From contig JAKFVT010000024.1 of the NCBI GenBank assembly GCA_021732005.1, positions 62,001 to 126,000 on the forward strand: DNA of 64,000 bases. Direction: 5' to 3'. Shown one piece after another: positions 28,408 through 39,538 of this stretch (its first letter is position 1; each line of letters begins with the position of its first letter). Source of the stretch: Mycobacterium sp. (GTDB taxonomy: Bacteria; Actinomycetota; Actinomycetes; Mycobacteriales; Mycobacteriaceae). The translations under genes and the position numbers were made by a program. The notes beneath the pieces were generated by a model that worked only from the letters and a program-made list of their open reading frames with translations, had not been told where the DNA came from and searched no databases.

Positions 28408-29499
28408 CTATCCGCTGGCGGCGAGTTGACCGCACGCCGCCGCGATCTCCCGCCCGCGGGTGTCCCGCACGGTGCACGACACCCCTTGCGCCTTCACCCG
28501 GCGGACGAACTCGCGTTCCACCGGCTTGGGGCTGGCGTCCCATTCACTGCCCGGCGTCGGGTTCAGCGGGATCAGGTTCACGTGGACCAGCGGACCGAGC
28601 GCCTGATGCAGCTTCTTCCCGAGTAGATCAGCCCGCCACGGCTGGTCGTTGACGTCGCGGATCAGCGCGTACTCGATCGACACCCGCCGGCCGGTCTGGT
28701 CGGCGTAGTACCGCGCGGCTTCAAGGACTTCGCGCACCTTCCATCTCAGGTTCACCGGCACCAGGGTGTCGCGCAGCTCGTCGTCCGGGGTGTGCAGTGA
28801 CAGTGCCAGCGTCACACCGAGGTGTTCGTCGGCGAGCTTGCGCATCGCCGGTGCCAGCCCGACGGTCGACACCGTGACCGACCGCGCGGAGATCCCGAAG
28901 CCCTCCGGCGGCGCCGCGGTGATGCGCTGCACGGTGGCAAGCACCCGCGAATAGTTGGCCAGCGGCTCACCCATGCCCATGAACACCACATTCGACAGGC
29001 GCTCGCCGAACTCGTCGCGCGAGGTCACCGCCGCCGCCCTCACCTGCTCGAGGATCTCGGCGGTGCTCAGATTGCGGGTCAGCCCGCCCTGTCCGGTCGC
29101 GCAGAACGGGCACGCCATGCCGCAGCCGGCCTGCGACGAGATGCACACCGTGTTGCGGTTCGGGTAGCGCATCAGCACCGACTCGAACGTGGTGCCATCA
29201 TGGGCGCGCCACAACGTCTTTCGGGTCTCCCCCGCGTCGCACTCGATCTCTTTGGCCACCGAGAGCAGCTTCGGGAACAGGGCATCGGCGACGGTGTCGC
29301 GGACCGCCGCGGGCAGATCGGTCATCTGCTGCGGGTCGGCGAGCAACCGCCCGTAGTACTGCTGCGCTAGCTGTTTGGCCCGAAACTTCGGCAGCCCGAG
29401 TTCGGCCACCGCGGCCGCGCGGGCGTCGGCGTCCAGGTCGGCGAGATGGCGCGGCGGTAACCCACGCCGGGGCGCCTCGAACACGAGCTCCTGTTTCAT
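28408..29499 (-). CDS. rlmN: Dual-specificity rRNA/tRNA adenine-C2 methyltransferase RlmN
   Basis: This 363-residue radical-SAM enzyme methylates A2503 of 23S rRNA and A37 of some tRNAs. The cluster Cys residues are Cys126, Cys130 and Cys133 (CGMACPFC); the C-terminal catalytic Cys sits in [20 protein letters not shown] and [14 protein letters not shown] are further landmarks. The length is normal. Confidence 0.95.
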   Translation of the reverse strand: MKQELVFEAPRRGLPPRHLADLDADARAAAVAELGLPKFRAKQLAQQYYGRLLADPQQMTDLPAAVRDTVADALFPKLLSVAKEIECDAGETRKTLWRAHDGTTFESVLMRYPNRNTVCISSQAGCGMACPFCATGQGGLTRNLSTAEILEQVRAAAVTSRDEFGERLSNVVFMGMGEPLANYSRVLATVQRITAAPPEGFGISARSVTVSTVGLAPAMRKLADEHLGVTLALSLHTPDDELRDTLVPVNLRWKVREVLEAARYYADQTGRRVSIEYALIRDVNDQPWRADLLGKKLHQALGPLVHVNLIPLNPTPGSEWDASPKPVEREFVRRVKAQGVSCTVRDTRGREIAAACGQLAASG

Positions 29500-29516
29500 T
29501 GGCTCCAGTATGGCGG

Positions 29517-30383
29517 TCAGGCCAGCAGAGTCAGGACTATCCAGCCGGCGACCGCCGACGGCAGCATCGCGTCGATGCGGTCCATGATCCCGCCGTGGCC
29601 CGGCAGCAGCGTGCCCATGTCCTTGATGCCGAGGTCGCGCTTGACCTGGGATTCGACCAAGTCGCCGAGCACTCCGGTGATCACCAGCATCAGCCCGAGC
29701 GGCAGGCCGACCCAGGCCGGTTTGTGCAGCAGGAACGTGACCGAAAGCACCGCCGCGGTGACGCCGAACAGCAGTGAGCCGCCAAGGCCCTCCCAGGACT
29801 TCTTGGGGCTGATCGCAGGGGCCAGCAGATGCTTGCCGAACAGCACGCCGGCCGTGTAACCGCCGATATCGGCGAACACCACGGTGGCGATCACGGTGAA
29901 GACCCGAGCGCCGCCGTTGTCCTGGAAGATCAGCAGCGCGGTGAAACTCGCGAACAACGGCACCCAGGTGGCCAGCAGCACCGAGGCGGCGATGTCGCGA
30001 AGGTAGTTGACCGGCTGCTCACGCAGCCCCTGGCCGAGCAGGCGCCACACCATGGCGACCACGATCGTGCCGCCGTAGGCGCCCAGCGTTCCCGCCACGC
30101 CCCACGGCCAGGCCAGCCAGATCATCGCCTGCCCACCGAGCAGCAGCGGCACGACGGGCATCACATACCCGTGCTCGCGAAGCCGGCGAACCACCTCGTG
30201 GGTGGCGATCGCCATCGCGATGGCCAGTAGCGGCATCCACCACTTCGGGGCGAACAGCAGGCTGCCGATCGCCATCGCGCCGAGCACGACGCCGACGGCG
30301 ATGGCGGCGGGCAGATCACGCCCTGCGCGCGAGCTCTTGGGCGCTGGCTGCGCGGCCGCGCCGCCGGTATCGGTTTCCGCCAC
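29517..30383 (-). CDS. cdsA: Phosphatidate cytidylyltransferase
   Basis: This 288-residue membrane enzyme makes CDP-diacylglycerol from CTP and phosphatidate. It has about eight hydrophobic helices and the CDP-synthase signature [21 protein letters not shown] near the C-terminus, plus SPKKSWEG. I chose the GTG at 30383 (VAETDTGG), because a longer frame would run across frr; no ribosome-binding site is clear, so translation may be coupled to frr, which ends 23 bp upstream. Confidence 0.93.
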   Translation of the reverse strand: MAETDTGGAAAQPAPKSSRAGRDLPAAIAVGVVLGAMAIGSLLFAPKWWMPLLAIAMAIATHEVVRRLREHGYVMPVVPLLLGGQAMIWLAWPWGVAGTLGAYGGTIVVAMVWRLLGQGLREQPVNYLRDIAASVLLATWVPLFASFTALLIFQDNGGARVFTVIATVVFADIGGYTAGVLFGKHLLAPAISPKKSWEGLGGSLLFGVTAAVLSVTFLLHKPAWVGLPLGLMLVITGVLGDLVESQVKRDLGIKDMGTLLPGHGGIMDRIDAMLPSAVAGWIVLTLLA

Positions 30384-30406
30384 TTCGATGCGTTGCTGAA
30401 AGGTGG

Positions 30407-30964
30407 CTACACCTCCAGCAATTCGCCTTCCTTGTGCTTGACCAACTCGTCGATCTGTCCGACGTAGGTGGCCGTGGACTTGTCCAGATCCTTCTCGGCG
30501 CGCCCGACCTCGTCCTCGCCGGCTTCGCCGTCCTTGCGGATGCGGTGCAGTTCCTCCATGGCGCGACGGCGCACGTTGCGCACCGACACCTTGGCGTCCT
30601 CGCCCTTGGACTTGGCCTGCTTGACCAGATCGCGGCGGCGTTCCTCGGTCAGCTGCGGGATCGACACCCGGATGATGTTGCCGTCGTTGGTGGGGTTCAC
30701 ACCGAGATCGGAGTGGCGGATCGCGTCCTCGATCGCCCGCAGCTGCGACGCCTCGTAGGGCTTGATGACGACCATCCGCGCCTCGGGCACGTTGACGCTG
30801 CACAGCTGCGTGATCGGCGTCGGCGACCCGTAGTAGTCGACGACGACGCGCGCGAACATTCCCGGGTTGGCCCGTCCGGTCCGGATGGATGCCAAGTCGT
30901 CGCGGGCGACCGCGACGGCCTTCTCCATCTTCTCTTCGGCATCGAAGAGAGCCTCTTCAATCAT
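30407..30964 (-). CDS. frr: Ribosome recycling factor
   Basis: This 185-residue protein splits post-termination ribosomes with EF-G. The sequence is typical throughout: [43 protein letters not shown], and the long alpha-helical C-terminal arm. The ATG at 30964 has GAGGAGG upstream; the open frame before it overlaps pyrH. It lies in the pyrH-frr-cdsA operon. Confidence 0.97.
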   Translation of the reverse strand: MIEEALFDAEEKMEKAVAVARDDLASIRTGRANPGMFARVVVDYYGSPTPITQLCSVNVPEARMVVIKPYEASQLRAIEDAIRHSDLGVNPTNDGNIIRVSIPQLTEERRRDLVKQAKSKGEDAKVSVRNVRRRAMEELHRIRKDGEAGEDEVGRAEKDLDKSTATYVGQIDELVKHKEGELLEV

Positions 30965-30977
30965 GTAGTGGTCCTCC

Positions 30978-31739
30978 TCAACCGCTGACCAGAGTTCCGA
31001 TCTTCTCACCTGCGACCGCCCGGGCGATATTCCCGTCGGTGAGCAGGTTGAAGACCAGGATCGGCATTCCGTTGTCCATGCACAAACTGAACGCCGTGGC
31101 GTCGGCGACCTGAAGCCCGCGGTCGAGCACTTCGCGGTGGCTGATCTCGGTGAGCATCTCGGCGTTCGGATTCTCCCGCGGGTCGGCGGTGAACACACCG
31201 TCGACCGCCTTGGCCATCAGCACGATGTCCGCGCGGATCTCCAGGGCACGCTGCGCGGCGGTGGTGTCGGTGGAGAAGTACGGCAGACCCATGCCGGCTC
31301 CGAAGATGACGACGCGGCCCTTCTCCAGGTGCCGCACCGCACGCAGCGGAATGTAGGGCTCCGCGACCTGACCCATGGTGATGGCGGTCTGGACCCGGGT
31401 GACGATGCCTTCCTTCTCCAGGAAATCTTGCAGCGCAAGACTGTTCATCACCGTGCCGAGCATGCCCATGTAATCGGAGCGGGTGCGTTCCATCCCGCGC
31501 TGCTGCAGCTGCGCGCCACGGAAGAAGTTCCCGCCGCCGATGACGACGGCAACCTGGACGCCGCTGCGGACCACCTCGGCGATCTGGCGGGCCACCTGGG
31601 CGACGACGTCAGGATCGAGCCCGACCGATCCGCCGCCGAACATCTCGCCGCCGAGCTTGAGCACCACGCGCCGGAAGTTCGGCCGGATCTCCCGCGAATG
31701 CGTCGCCTCGGCACCGCTGCTGTCGGCCGTCTCCCCCAT
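30978..31739 (-). CDS. pyrH: UMP kinase
   Basis: This 253-residue bacterial-type UMP kinase has the amino-acid-kinase start [16 protein letters not shown], the [11 protein letters not shown] loop, [17 protein letters not shown] and [21 protein letters not shown] nucleotide site (here [12 protein letters not shown]). The ATG at 31739 has an AGGAG box. First gene of pyrH-frr-cdsA; makes UDP for RNA, DNA and cell-wall sugar nucleotides. Confidence 0.96.
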   Translation of the reverse strand: MGETADSSGAEATHSREIRPNFRRVVLKLGGEMFGGGSVGLDPDVVAQVARQIAEVVRSGVQVAVVIGGGNFFRGAQLQQRGMERTRSDYMGMLGTVMNSLALQDFLEKEGIVTRVQTAITMGQVAEPYIPLRAVRHLEKGRVVIFGAGMGLPYFSTDTTAAQRALEIRADIVLMAKAVDGVFTADPRENPNAEMLTEISHREVLDRGLQVADATAFSLCMDNGMPILVFNLLTDGNIARAVAGEKIGTLVSG

Positions 31740-31863
31740 CAGACTCCTCGGACTAGTCGGGCTCCTGGCATGAGAGTGCCATCCCGGCGACATTCGGGAC
31801 GGCACTTCCATCCTGCCTCATCGCCGAACGTGCCGATTTCTCGGGTTCTGGCTGGTGCGCACG

Positions 31864-32217
31864 TCACCACAGCACAGCGACACCCGCTGCCGCCAGCGAT
31901 AAGAGCCCGACCGAGAGGAAAACCGGACGCGGGACGGGCTCACCGGTGCGCCGCTGCCGGGCGTTGCCCATACCGAGCAGACCACCGATCACCACCAGGA
32001 TGGCCAGCTTGACCCCGATCTTGGGGTAGTTCAAGACAATTCCGGCGGGCCACGGCGCGGCCAGCGCCAGGCCGGTGAGCAGTGACACCAGCAGCCCGTA
32101 GTCCATCAACCGGGTGGTGCGAAACCTCCGGGCGGCCCCCTCGGCCGCCCACGCGCCGAACGTCACCGCGAACCCGACGATGTGCACCAGCACAACTACG
32201 TGACGTAGTAGTTCCAT
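31864..32217 (-). CDS. Small integral membrane protein, unknown
   Basis: This 117-residue protein has four predicted membrane helices (residues about 5-27, 40-58, 66-84 and 97-116), an invariant-looking His12 in the first helix and the motif LMDYGLLVSLLTGLAL. The layout recalls small haem- or quinone-associated membrane proteins, but no clear family was recognised. It is alone between pyrH and the methyltransferase. Confidence 0.7.
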   Translation of the reverse strand: MELLRHVVVLVHIVGFAVTFGAWAAEGAARRFRTTRLMDYGLLVSLLTGLALAAPWPAGIVLNYPKIGVKLAILVVIGGLLGMGNARQRRTGEPVPRPVFLSVGLLSLAAAGVAVLW

Positions 32218-32256
32218 GGGGTGAGCCTACGACACGGCGTCGCCCGAAAGCGGCAG

Positions 32257-33406
<1,150 letters not shown>

Positions 33407-33447
33407 AAGCCGCTCCCGATCACGTTGCGGTGCAGCATCGTTGGCTG

Positions 33448-35427
33448 TCAGTGATTGGCGTGGCACCCTTTCGGCGGTGACGGCGGCAGGTCAAGCGCGG
33501 GATTGCCGTCGAAGAACCCGATCGGTTTGAGGTGGAATCCGGTGTAGGCGCATGGCATCACCGGCCAGTCCTCGGGCCGAACGATGTGATGAGCCCCCAC
33601 CGTGTACCAGAGCACCACGTCGGTGTTGTCCAGCGGTGCGTCGTCGGCGATGTACTCGGGCAGCCCCTGCGCGTCCGCGCACTGATACATGTAGTCACCG
33701 GCGGCGAACTTCTCCGCCGGGTCGTACTTCGTCACCCACAAGTTGTGCTGGACGAAGCGGGCCCGGTCGTAGATGTAGGAGCCCTCCTGCACCATCACCG
33801 GCACCGGATCCCGTGGCACCAGCTTGTACCCCACTTCGGCACCGAGTTCGTTGATCTTCGACGGGTTGGTGACCTTCCAGTACCGGCCGGTCTGCCAGTT
33901 CCAATCCCGCGCACCCTCCGCCTCCGACGCAACAAGGGTGTCCCTGGTGATCCAGGCATTGTGGTGCGGATTGAGCGCCGGATCGGGCTCGGCGATCGAA
34001 TCCACCTCGTAGACACTGTTATCCGGACCGTCGATGGCCATGTCGAGCCGGAAACTGAAGAAATGCTGGTGATTCGGGCCGTAGATACCGGGGGCCACTA
34101 GCTTGCCCCACCGCGGCTTCTCCCCCTCGGGAATGGACCCCGTCGTCAGCACCCCGGAGAGCTTGACCTCCATCTCGATCGACGCGTCGTTGTACAGGTA
34201 CCAGAAGAACCCGTACTCGTAGTTTCCGACGGTGCAGATCATCGAGATCACCAGCCGGCGCGACCGACGCACCTCGACCTCACCGGTGCGAAAGTCGGTA
34301 TGCTTCCACGAGATTCCGTAGTCCTCCTCGTGCATGCAGATCGCGTTGGGGATGGTGACCGCGTTACCGTCGGAGTCGTGCACCATGCCGTCGAAGTAGA
34401 AGATCTCGCCCAGACAGTCGCACCCCAGCGTCAGCGGGTTCGCCGAGAAGCCCATGCCGACCTCACCCATGTCGAACACGTTCTTGTTCCAGTGTGTCGG
34501 CGAGGTGTCCCCGTACGGCACCACCATCTCCGAGAGCGCGGCCCGGTACATGATCGGCCGTACGGTGCCCCGGTCGTTGTAGGTGATCTCGTGCAACGTC
34601 AGGCCCTCGCGGGGGTTGAATCCCACTCGTAGAGACCACTTCTGCCACTGGACCTTCCACCCGTCAACGGTGAAACTCGGACCGTCCGGCTGGGTGATCT
34701 CGATGGTCTTGACGTCGTCCCGGAACTCGGTGAAGGCAGGCCGGTTGTCGGCGTCGAACATGAACTGCGCCGAGTAGTTGCCCGCCTTGGGCGGCAACGG
34801 CACCACGCCGTGGTCTTCGACGTCGAGCACCGTCATGGAGTCGAGGTCGAAGGTCACGATCACCCCCTCCACCGGGCGGGCGTATCCGTGCTCCGATGGC
34901 GCCGCCCTCATGAAGGTCAGCGGGCGACAGATCAGCGGCGAGTTCTCGTAATGATCCTGCGCACCGTAGTAGCCGGCCGGCCACGGATCGATCATCGCCA
35001 GGTCGAAGTCGGTGATGCCGCGCTTGCGCATCGCCTCCTGCCAGCGCGGGTCTGCTCGGACCACCTCCTCGACGCCGGTCATGTGCTCGACCAGATACGA
35101 CGGGAAGCGGCCGGGAATCGCCGTCCAGGACTCCACCACCCGGGCGCCGATGTCGACGACCGACTCGTAGATCATCTTGGCCGCCCCGTCGTACATCGTG
35201 CAGAACGCCCGCCGCGGGACGTCGGTCATCGACTCGAACGTCAACTGGGTGTTCTTGTCCGGCTCGGCGAGCTGGATCATCACGAATTTCAGTGTCGGAG
35301 TTGCATAGTCGGACTCTTTGACGATCGAGGCCGCCATCTCGATCTCGGCGCCGCTGAGCGGGTCGAGCGGGTAACAGGCGCGGTCATCGGTCGTTCCCGT
35401 GCTCAGCACGGTGCTGTCCATGGTCAT
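33448..35427 (-). CDS. Copper-containing primary amine oxidase
   Basis: This 659-residue CuAO oxidises primary amines to aldehyde, ammonia and H2O2. The TPQ cofactor motif NYEY is at 402-405, so Tyr403 would become topaquinone. The Cu ligands His453 and His455 are in HQHFFSF, and the third His in HHIVRPEDWP. The catalytic base is probably Asp319 in NVFDMGEVGMGF. There is no signal peptide, as expected for the actinobacterial cytoplasmic type. It is last in an operon with an APC permease 6 bp upstream and a MacB-type ABC system. The substrate (for example phenylethylamine, tyramine or histamine) is not readable. Confidence 0.94.
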   Translation of the reverse strand: MTMDSTVLSTGTTDDRACYPLDPLSGAEIEMAASIVKESDYATPTLKFVMIQLAEPDKNTQLTFESMTDVPRRAFCTMYDGAAKMIYESVVDIGARVVESWTAIPGRFPSYLVEHMTGVEEVVRADPRWQEAMRKRGITDFDLAMIDPWPAGYYGAQDHYENSPLICRPLTFMRAAPSEHGYARPVEGVIVTFDLDSMTVLDVEDHGVVPLPPKAGNYSAQFMFDADNRPAFTEFRDDVKTIEITQPDGPSFTVDGWKVQWQKWSLRVGFNPREGLTLHEITYNDRGTVRPIMYRAALSEMVVPYGDTSPTHWNKNVFDMGEVGMGFSANPLTLGCDCLGEIFYFDGMVHDSDGNAVTIPNAICMHEEDYGISWKHTDFRTGEVEVRRSRRLVISMICTVGNYEYGFFWYLYNDASIEMEVKLSGVLTTGSIPEGEKPRWGKLVAPGIYGPNHQHFFSFRLDMAIDGPDNSVYEVDSIAEPDPALNPHHNAWITRDTLVASEAEGARDWNWQTGRYWKVTNPSKINELGAEVGYKLVPRDPVPVMVQEGSYIYDRARFVQHNLWVTKYDPAEKFAAGDYMYQCADAQGLPEYIADDAPLDNTDVVLWYTVGAHHIVRPEDWPVMPCAYTGFHLKPIGFFDGNPALDLPPSPPKGCHANH

Positions 35428-35433
35428 GGTCGG

Positions 35434-36954
35434 TCAAACCGCCTCAGGGCTAGGTGTTTCGGATTTCTTGAGATCGAGCACGGCCAGATGGGCCAGTGCG
35501 TCTTCCTTCGTCATCTTGTGTGCCGAGCGCCGGCCGAAGATGTAGACGACGACGCCCAGGGCGAACATGCCGACCGCGATGCTGCCGGTCCACGTCATCC
35601 AGGTGCTGTCGGGCACATCCGCGATCCACGACTTGGCGAACGAGTAATAGACACCGCCGATGGTGCCCAGCGAGCCGACGATGACCGTGATCCAGACGCC
35701 GACCGTACCGCCGGGGATCCGCCAGAACTTCTCTGCGGCATAGCGATCGGCGTACTTCTTGCGCGCGATGATGACCGGGACCAGGAAGAAGAATCCCGAG
35801 ATCAGCCACGCGATGGACAGACCGCCCTGCAGGAACACGGTGACGTTGGCCATGCTGCTCTGTGAGTACAGCCCCACGATGAGCAGCGACGAGAGCACGC
35901 CCTGGATGAGGATCGCCGTCACGGGATTGCGGGTACGTGGATTGAGGTGAGTGAAGATCCGCGGCAGATGACGTTCCAGACCGGAGACGAAGATCAGCCG
36001 GGAGTAGGTGACCTGGTAGCTCATCAGCGCCACAAACACGATGATGGCCAGCACGACAGCCGCGACTTCCATCACGCCCTTGGGTGCGGCGGTGCCGAGC
36101 ATGCCGATGACGCCGGTGACCGGATTCACCTGGTCGGCAGGCAGCACCATGATGGTGCCCAGGGTGGTCAGCAGATAGATCAGGATCAGCGCGATCGACC
36201 CGTACACCACCATCTTCGGTCCGCTCTTGCGCACCGAGAGGAACTCCGCGCCCATGTTGTACGGGGTCTCGACACCGACCAGGTAGAGCAGCACCGTGCC
36301 GTACAGGAAGCCGGCTCCGGCGAAGTCGGGCACCGTTGCGGCATGCGCGGTGAACTCCTGGGCCGATCCGTTGCGGATCGCGTAGATGACGCCGGAGATG
36401 AAGATGACGGCGGTCAGGGCCCAATAGACGACGAAGACGGTGTTCATGATGCGCTGGTTGGCCGCGAGTTTGGCCAGCGCGAGGCCGATGACGGCCCACA
36501 GCAACGCCACCTGAATGATGATCGTGAGCGTCAGGCCCAATTCGGCGTGGAAGGCCAGTAGCAGGAACTGCAGGATGATCGCCGGCGACGACGCGGAGTT
36601 GAGGACCACCGGAATCCACGACAGGTAGCCGCCGATGAATCCCCATGTCTCGCCCATGGTTCGGGTCGCCCAGATGTAGACACCACCTTCACCGGGCCAC
36701 AGGTTGCCGAGTTCGGCGACCGCCATGCCCGCCGGAATCAGGAACGTGAGGATGCCGAGAATCCACATCGGGATCGCGGTCCACCCGCCGGCGGCCATGA
36801 TCGACGAGCCGGTGATCCAGCAGATGATGAAGACGTAGGTGGCGGTCAGGCCGAAGGTGGTCATCACCTTCGGCAGTACCTGCTCGGGAACGAGCTCTGT
36901 GGTCAGCAGCTTGTCACGGCCGGCCGAAGCCGGCGCGTCTATTTGTTGCGTCAT
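35434..36954 (-). CDS. APC-superfamily amino acid/amine permease
   Basis: This 506-residue transporter has about 12 hydrophobic segments, with WPGEGGVYIWATRTMG and the broken-helix region near GSSIMAAGGW typical of APC carriers; it is closest in style to the glutamate/amine antiporter branch. It ends 6 bp before the copper amine oxidase, so it probably imports the amine substrate. It is a different subfamily from the permease at 5261. Confidence 0.9.
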   Translation of the reverse strand: MTQQIDAPASAGRDKLLTTELVPEQVLPKVMTTFGLTATYVFIICWITGSSIMAAGGWTAIPMWILGILTFLIPAGMAVAELGNLWPGEGGVYIWATRTMGETWGFIGGYLSWIPVVLNSASSPAIILQFLLLAFHAELGLTLTIIIQVALLWAVIGLALAKLAANQRIMNTVFVVYWALTAVIFISGVIYAIRNGSAQEFTAHAATVPDFAGAGFLYGTVLLYLVGVETPYNMGAEFLSVRKSGPKMVVYGSIALILIYLLTTLGTIMVLPADQVNPVTGVIGMLGTAAPKGVMEVAAVVLAIIVFVALMSYQVTYSRLIFVSGLERHLPRIFTHLNPRTRNPVTAILIQGVLSSLLIVGLYSQSSMANVTVFLQGGLSIAWLISGFFFLVPVIIARKKYADRYAAEKFWRIPGGTVGVWITVIVGSLGTIGGVYYSFAKSWIADVPDSTWMTWTGSIAVGMFALGVVVYIFGRRSAHKMTKEDALAHLAVLDLKKSETPSPEAV

Positions 36955-36978
36955 ACGTAACTCCCCATCGGAGTTGGA

Positions 36979-37701
36979 TCAATTGGTGATTTGTCCGTCT
37001 CTCATCCGGACGACACGGCTCGCTTCATCGGCCACCGTGGGATCGTGGGTGCTGGCAACGACCGTCACGCCCAGCGTTGAGCACAGGTCGCGCAGCATGC
37101 GCACCACCGTCTCCCCCGTACGGTGGTCCAGATTTGCAGTCGGCTCATCGGCCAACACCAGCGTCGGGTTGCTGATCAGCGACCGCGCGATCGCGGTGCG
37201 CTGCTGCTCACCGCCCGACATCTTGGTCGGCTGGTGGTGCACCCGGTGGCTCAGCCCGACCAGGTCGAGCAGGTCGAGTGCGCGCTGCCGCAACGCCTTA
37301 CGGTCGTACGGCTCGAACATCAGTGGCAGCTCGACATTCTCCACCGCGGACAGGAACGGGATCAGGTTGTAGCTCTGGAAGATGAAACCGATCGTGTCGT
37401 GACGCAAGGCGGCGAACTGACTCTCGGTCAGCCTGCTGGTGTCGCGGCCTGCGATCAGCACCGAGCCTTTGGTCGGCCGGTCGAGGCCGCCGATGATGTT
37501 CAACAGCGTGGACTTGCCACTCCCGCTCGGACCCATCAGGCAGACGAATTCGCCTGGCATCACGGTCAATTCGGCGGATATCAGGGCCTTGACGACTTCG
37601 TCGCCGAGCTTGTGCAACTTCCAGACGTCGCTGATCTCGATCACCGGCGACGGCTCGGGCGCGGATGTGACGTCGGGGACGGCGTCTTCGACTGCGGTCA
37701 T
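36979..37701 (-). CDS. ABC transporter ATPase, MacB/LolD type
   Basis: This 240-residue ATPase has Walker A GPSGSGKST, Q-loop FIFQSYNLIPFLSAVENVELP, signature MSGGEQQRTAIARSL, Walker B LVLADEPTANLD and the switch His in STHD. The PFLSAVENVELP segment places it with ATPases that drive FtsX-type permeases. The two permease halves lie immediately upstream. The first residues carry an acidic leader of about 20 residues. Confidence 0.93.
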   Translation of the reverse strand: MTAVEDAVPDVTSAPEPSPVIEISDVWKLHKLGDEVVKALISAELTVMPGEFVCLMGPSGSGKSTLLNIIGGLDRPTKGSVLIAGRDTSRLTESQFAALRHDTIGFIFQSYNLIPFLSAVENVELPLMFEPYDRKALRQRALDLLDLVGLSHRVHHQPTKMSGGEQQRTAIARSLISNPTLVLADEPTANLDHRTGETVVRMLRDLCSTLGVTVVASTHDPTVADEASRVVRMRDGQITN

Positions 37702-37703
37702 GT

Positions 37704-38270
37704 CTAACCTCCGGTCGACAGGGAGTGGATTGGGGGACGCGACGCCGCGTTCCAGGTGGGGATGACGCTGGTCGCCAAGGCGGCGGCGATGCTGACGGCG
37801 ACCGCGATCGCCGCGCCGAACCCGAGACCGGCCGCCGACACCCCGGTGGGCACCAGACCGAGCATGCCGAGTGCGACGGCGGCGATGATCGCAAGCACCA
37901 CACCGACGATCGCTCCGAGCGTGGCCGCGACCGCCGGTTCGACGAGCAGTGCGGCGATGACGGGACGGCGCGGCACTCCGGTTGCCCCGAGCACCCCGAG
38001 TTCGCGGGTGCGGTGCGCGATCGTGCGAGTGGTCGCCACAGCCACTTCCACGACACCCACCAGCAGGACCGTGATCGCGATCAGGATGACGGCCCGGCCG
38101 ATTTCTCCTGCATGGCCCAGTGACGCCGACTGTTCCTGGATGCCGGCAGACATTCCGAAGACGATGACGACGAGGAAGGCGCCCGTGGCGGTGGTGACGA
38201 TCGGCAGCACCATCTCGCGCACCCGGCGTCGCGCCGCCAGCCAGCCGTAGGAAAGCCCGAACATCATCAT
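37704..38270 (-). CDS. ABC transporter permease, FtsX-like, short subunit
   Basis: This 188-residue FtsX-type permease piece has an N-terminal helix, a cytoplasmic ELGVLGATGVPRR coupling motif and two closing helices. No large periplasmic domain is present, so it is about half normal size. The ATG at 38270 overlaps the stop of the larger permease (TGATG) and gives an MMMF start; the open frame before it overlaps that gene. It probably pairs with the upstream subunit as a heterodimer. Confidence 0.85.
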   Translation of the reverse strand: MMMFGLSYGWLAARRRVREMVLPIVTTATGAFLVVIVFGMSAGIQEQSASLGHAGEIGRAVILIAITVLLVGVVEVAVATTRTIAHRTRELGVLGATGVPRRPVIAALLVEPAVAATLGAIVGVVLAIIAAVALGMLGLVPTGVSAAGLGFGAAIAVAVSIAAALATSVIPTWNAASRPPIHSLSTGG

Positions 38271-39439
38271 CAGCGCGCTCCGAGCAGGTCGACCGGACGG
38301 TTCTGCAGTAGTCGGTGCACCGGTATCAGCGCGCCGACGATCGCCATCGCGGGCAGGAAGCCCGCCACCATGCCGGCTGCCTGCAGCCAGGCGATCGGGG
38401 TGGCGATGCCCGGAATCACCAGCCACACAGCTACTCCCGCGGTCAGCACGCCCACCAGGTAGGCCGCCATGAACACGACGGCGGATTCCACGAGGAAGAA
38501 ATAGAGCACCTCGTCGGCCAGGCCGATGCTGGACATGATGCCGAATTCACGGCGGCGTTCCTGCACGGCCGCCAGGAACGACGACACCGCGATGATGAAG
38601 CCCAGCACCAGCCCGATGATCGAGATGATGCCGAGTGTCGAGCTGGTGACCTTGCCGGAGAACAACGCCGAGAACTTCTGATCGAACGTCAGCGGGCCGG
38701 TACCGCCCACCGTGTCGTAGATCAGACCCGGGCCGCCGGGATCGGGTTTGACAGATGGATCGGAGGTGGACCGCAGCCCTACCGCGTCACCGAAGGTGCT
38801 GCCGAGGCTGCGGCTCTTCTCCTGACCGGTCGGTGCGTGCACGGTCCACCACCCGTTGTCGCCCGCCACCGTGCGTGCCAGTGGGGTCGACACGGTGACC
38901 GATTCTCCCGCGCCGCGCACCGCCACAGCCAGGCTCTGCGAGCCCACGCTGATCCGGTCACCGTCGTGCAGACCAAGTCGCTGCGCTACACCGGAACCCA
39001 AAACTGCTTGCCCGTCCGGGATTTCGTCGTCCCCGCGCAGCGAGACCGGCGTCCCGCCGATGTCGGTCGTTCCCGAGAGCGTCTTGATCGCACGCCACCC
39101 CCCAGGGGCGTCGATCGCCGGGACCGGACCATCGGCGACAAGCGCCTGCACCGAGCTGTCGTAGTGGACGCCCGCGGCAGGCACTGCCCACAGTTGAGCA
39201 CCACCGAGCACGTCGGTCACCGAATCGGCGCCGGTGATGGCGAAGCTCGACGAAATCGTGCGCACCACAGTCACGCAGGTGATCGCCAGTGCGATACCGA
39301 GAACCGACAGCACAAACCGTTCGGGCCGCCGGCGGATGTTCGCCCAAGCAAACCGGAGCAGACGCACGAACGTCTTGTTTCCGGATGTTGTGGCGATCAC
39401 CGATGGCCGCGAAATCGTTGTGGAGGCAGAGGTTTCCAC
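38270..39439 (-). CDS. ABC transporter permease, FtsX/MacB-like, large subunit
   Basis: This 389-residue permease has a first transmembrane helix (FVLSVLGIALAITCVTVV), a MacB-PCD-type extracellular domain of about 200 residues with several Trp and Gly-Asp motifs, and three C-terminal helices including RRREFGIMSSIGL, the cytoplasmic coupling motif. Such systems handle export or mechanotransmission rather than nutrient import. The GTG start at 39439 has no ribosome-binding site and lies 1 bp from a palindrome. First gene of the amine-oxidase operon. Confidence 0.9.
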   Translation of the reverse strand: METSASTTISRPSVIATTSGNKTFVRLLRFAWANIRRRPERFVLSVLGIALAITCVTVVRTISSSFAITGADSVTDVLGGAQLWAVPAAGVHYDSSVQALVADGPVPAIDAPGGWRAIKTLSGTTDIGGTPVSLRGDDEIPDGQAVLGSGVAQRLGLHDGDRISVGSQSLAVAVRGAGESVTVSTPLARTVAGDNGWWTVHAPTGQEKSRSLGSTFGDAVGLRSTSDPSVKPDPGGPGLIYDTVGGTGPLTFDQKFSALFSGKVTSSTLGIISIIGLVLGFIIAVSSFLAAVQERRREFGIMSSIGLADEVLYFFLVESAVVFMAAYLVGVLTAGVAVWLVIPGIATPIAWLQAAGMVAGFLPAMAIVGALIPVHRLLQNRPVDLLGAR

Positions 39440-39440
39440 A

Positions 39441-39477
39441 CCGAAAATATTCGGCGCGGACTGTTTCGGCCACCGAA
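39441..39477 (-). promoter_or_regulatory. Paired CCGAA/TTCGG inverted repeats before the ABC-amine oxidase operon
   Basis: CCGAA-AATA-TTCGG (39441-39454) sits immediately before the first start codon and TTCGG-CCA-CCGAA (39465-39477) just beyond it. The leftward strand reads TATTTT inside the first repeat, a possible -10 that would give a leaderless transcript. The repeats share the same half-site and look like a two-site operator. No regulator gene lies in the operon. Confidence 0.5.
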
Positions 39478-39538
39478 TCCGCTGATGTCACTCGAGTTAC
39501 GCAAGCACCCCGGCTGTTAAATCAAGGTGTCTGGGCAA

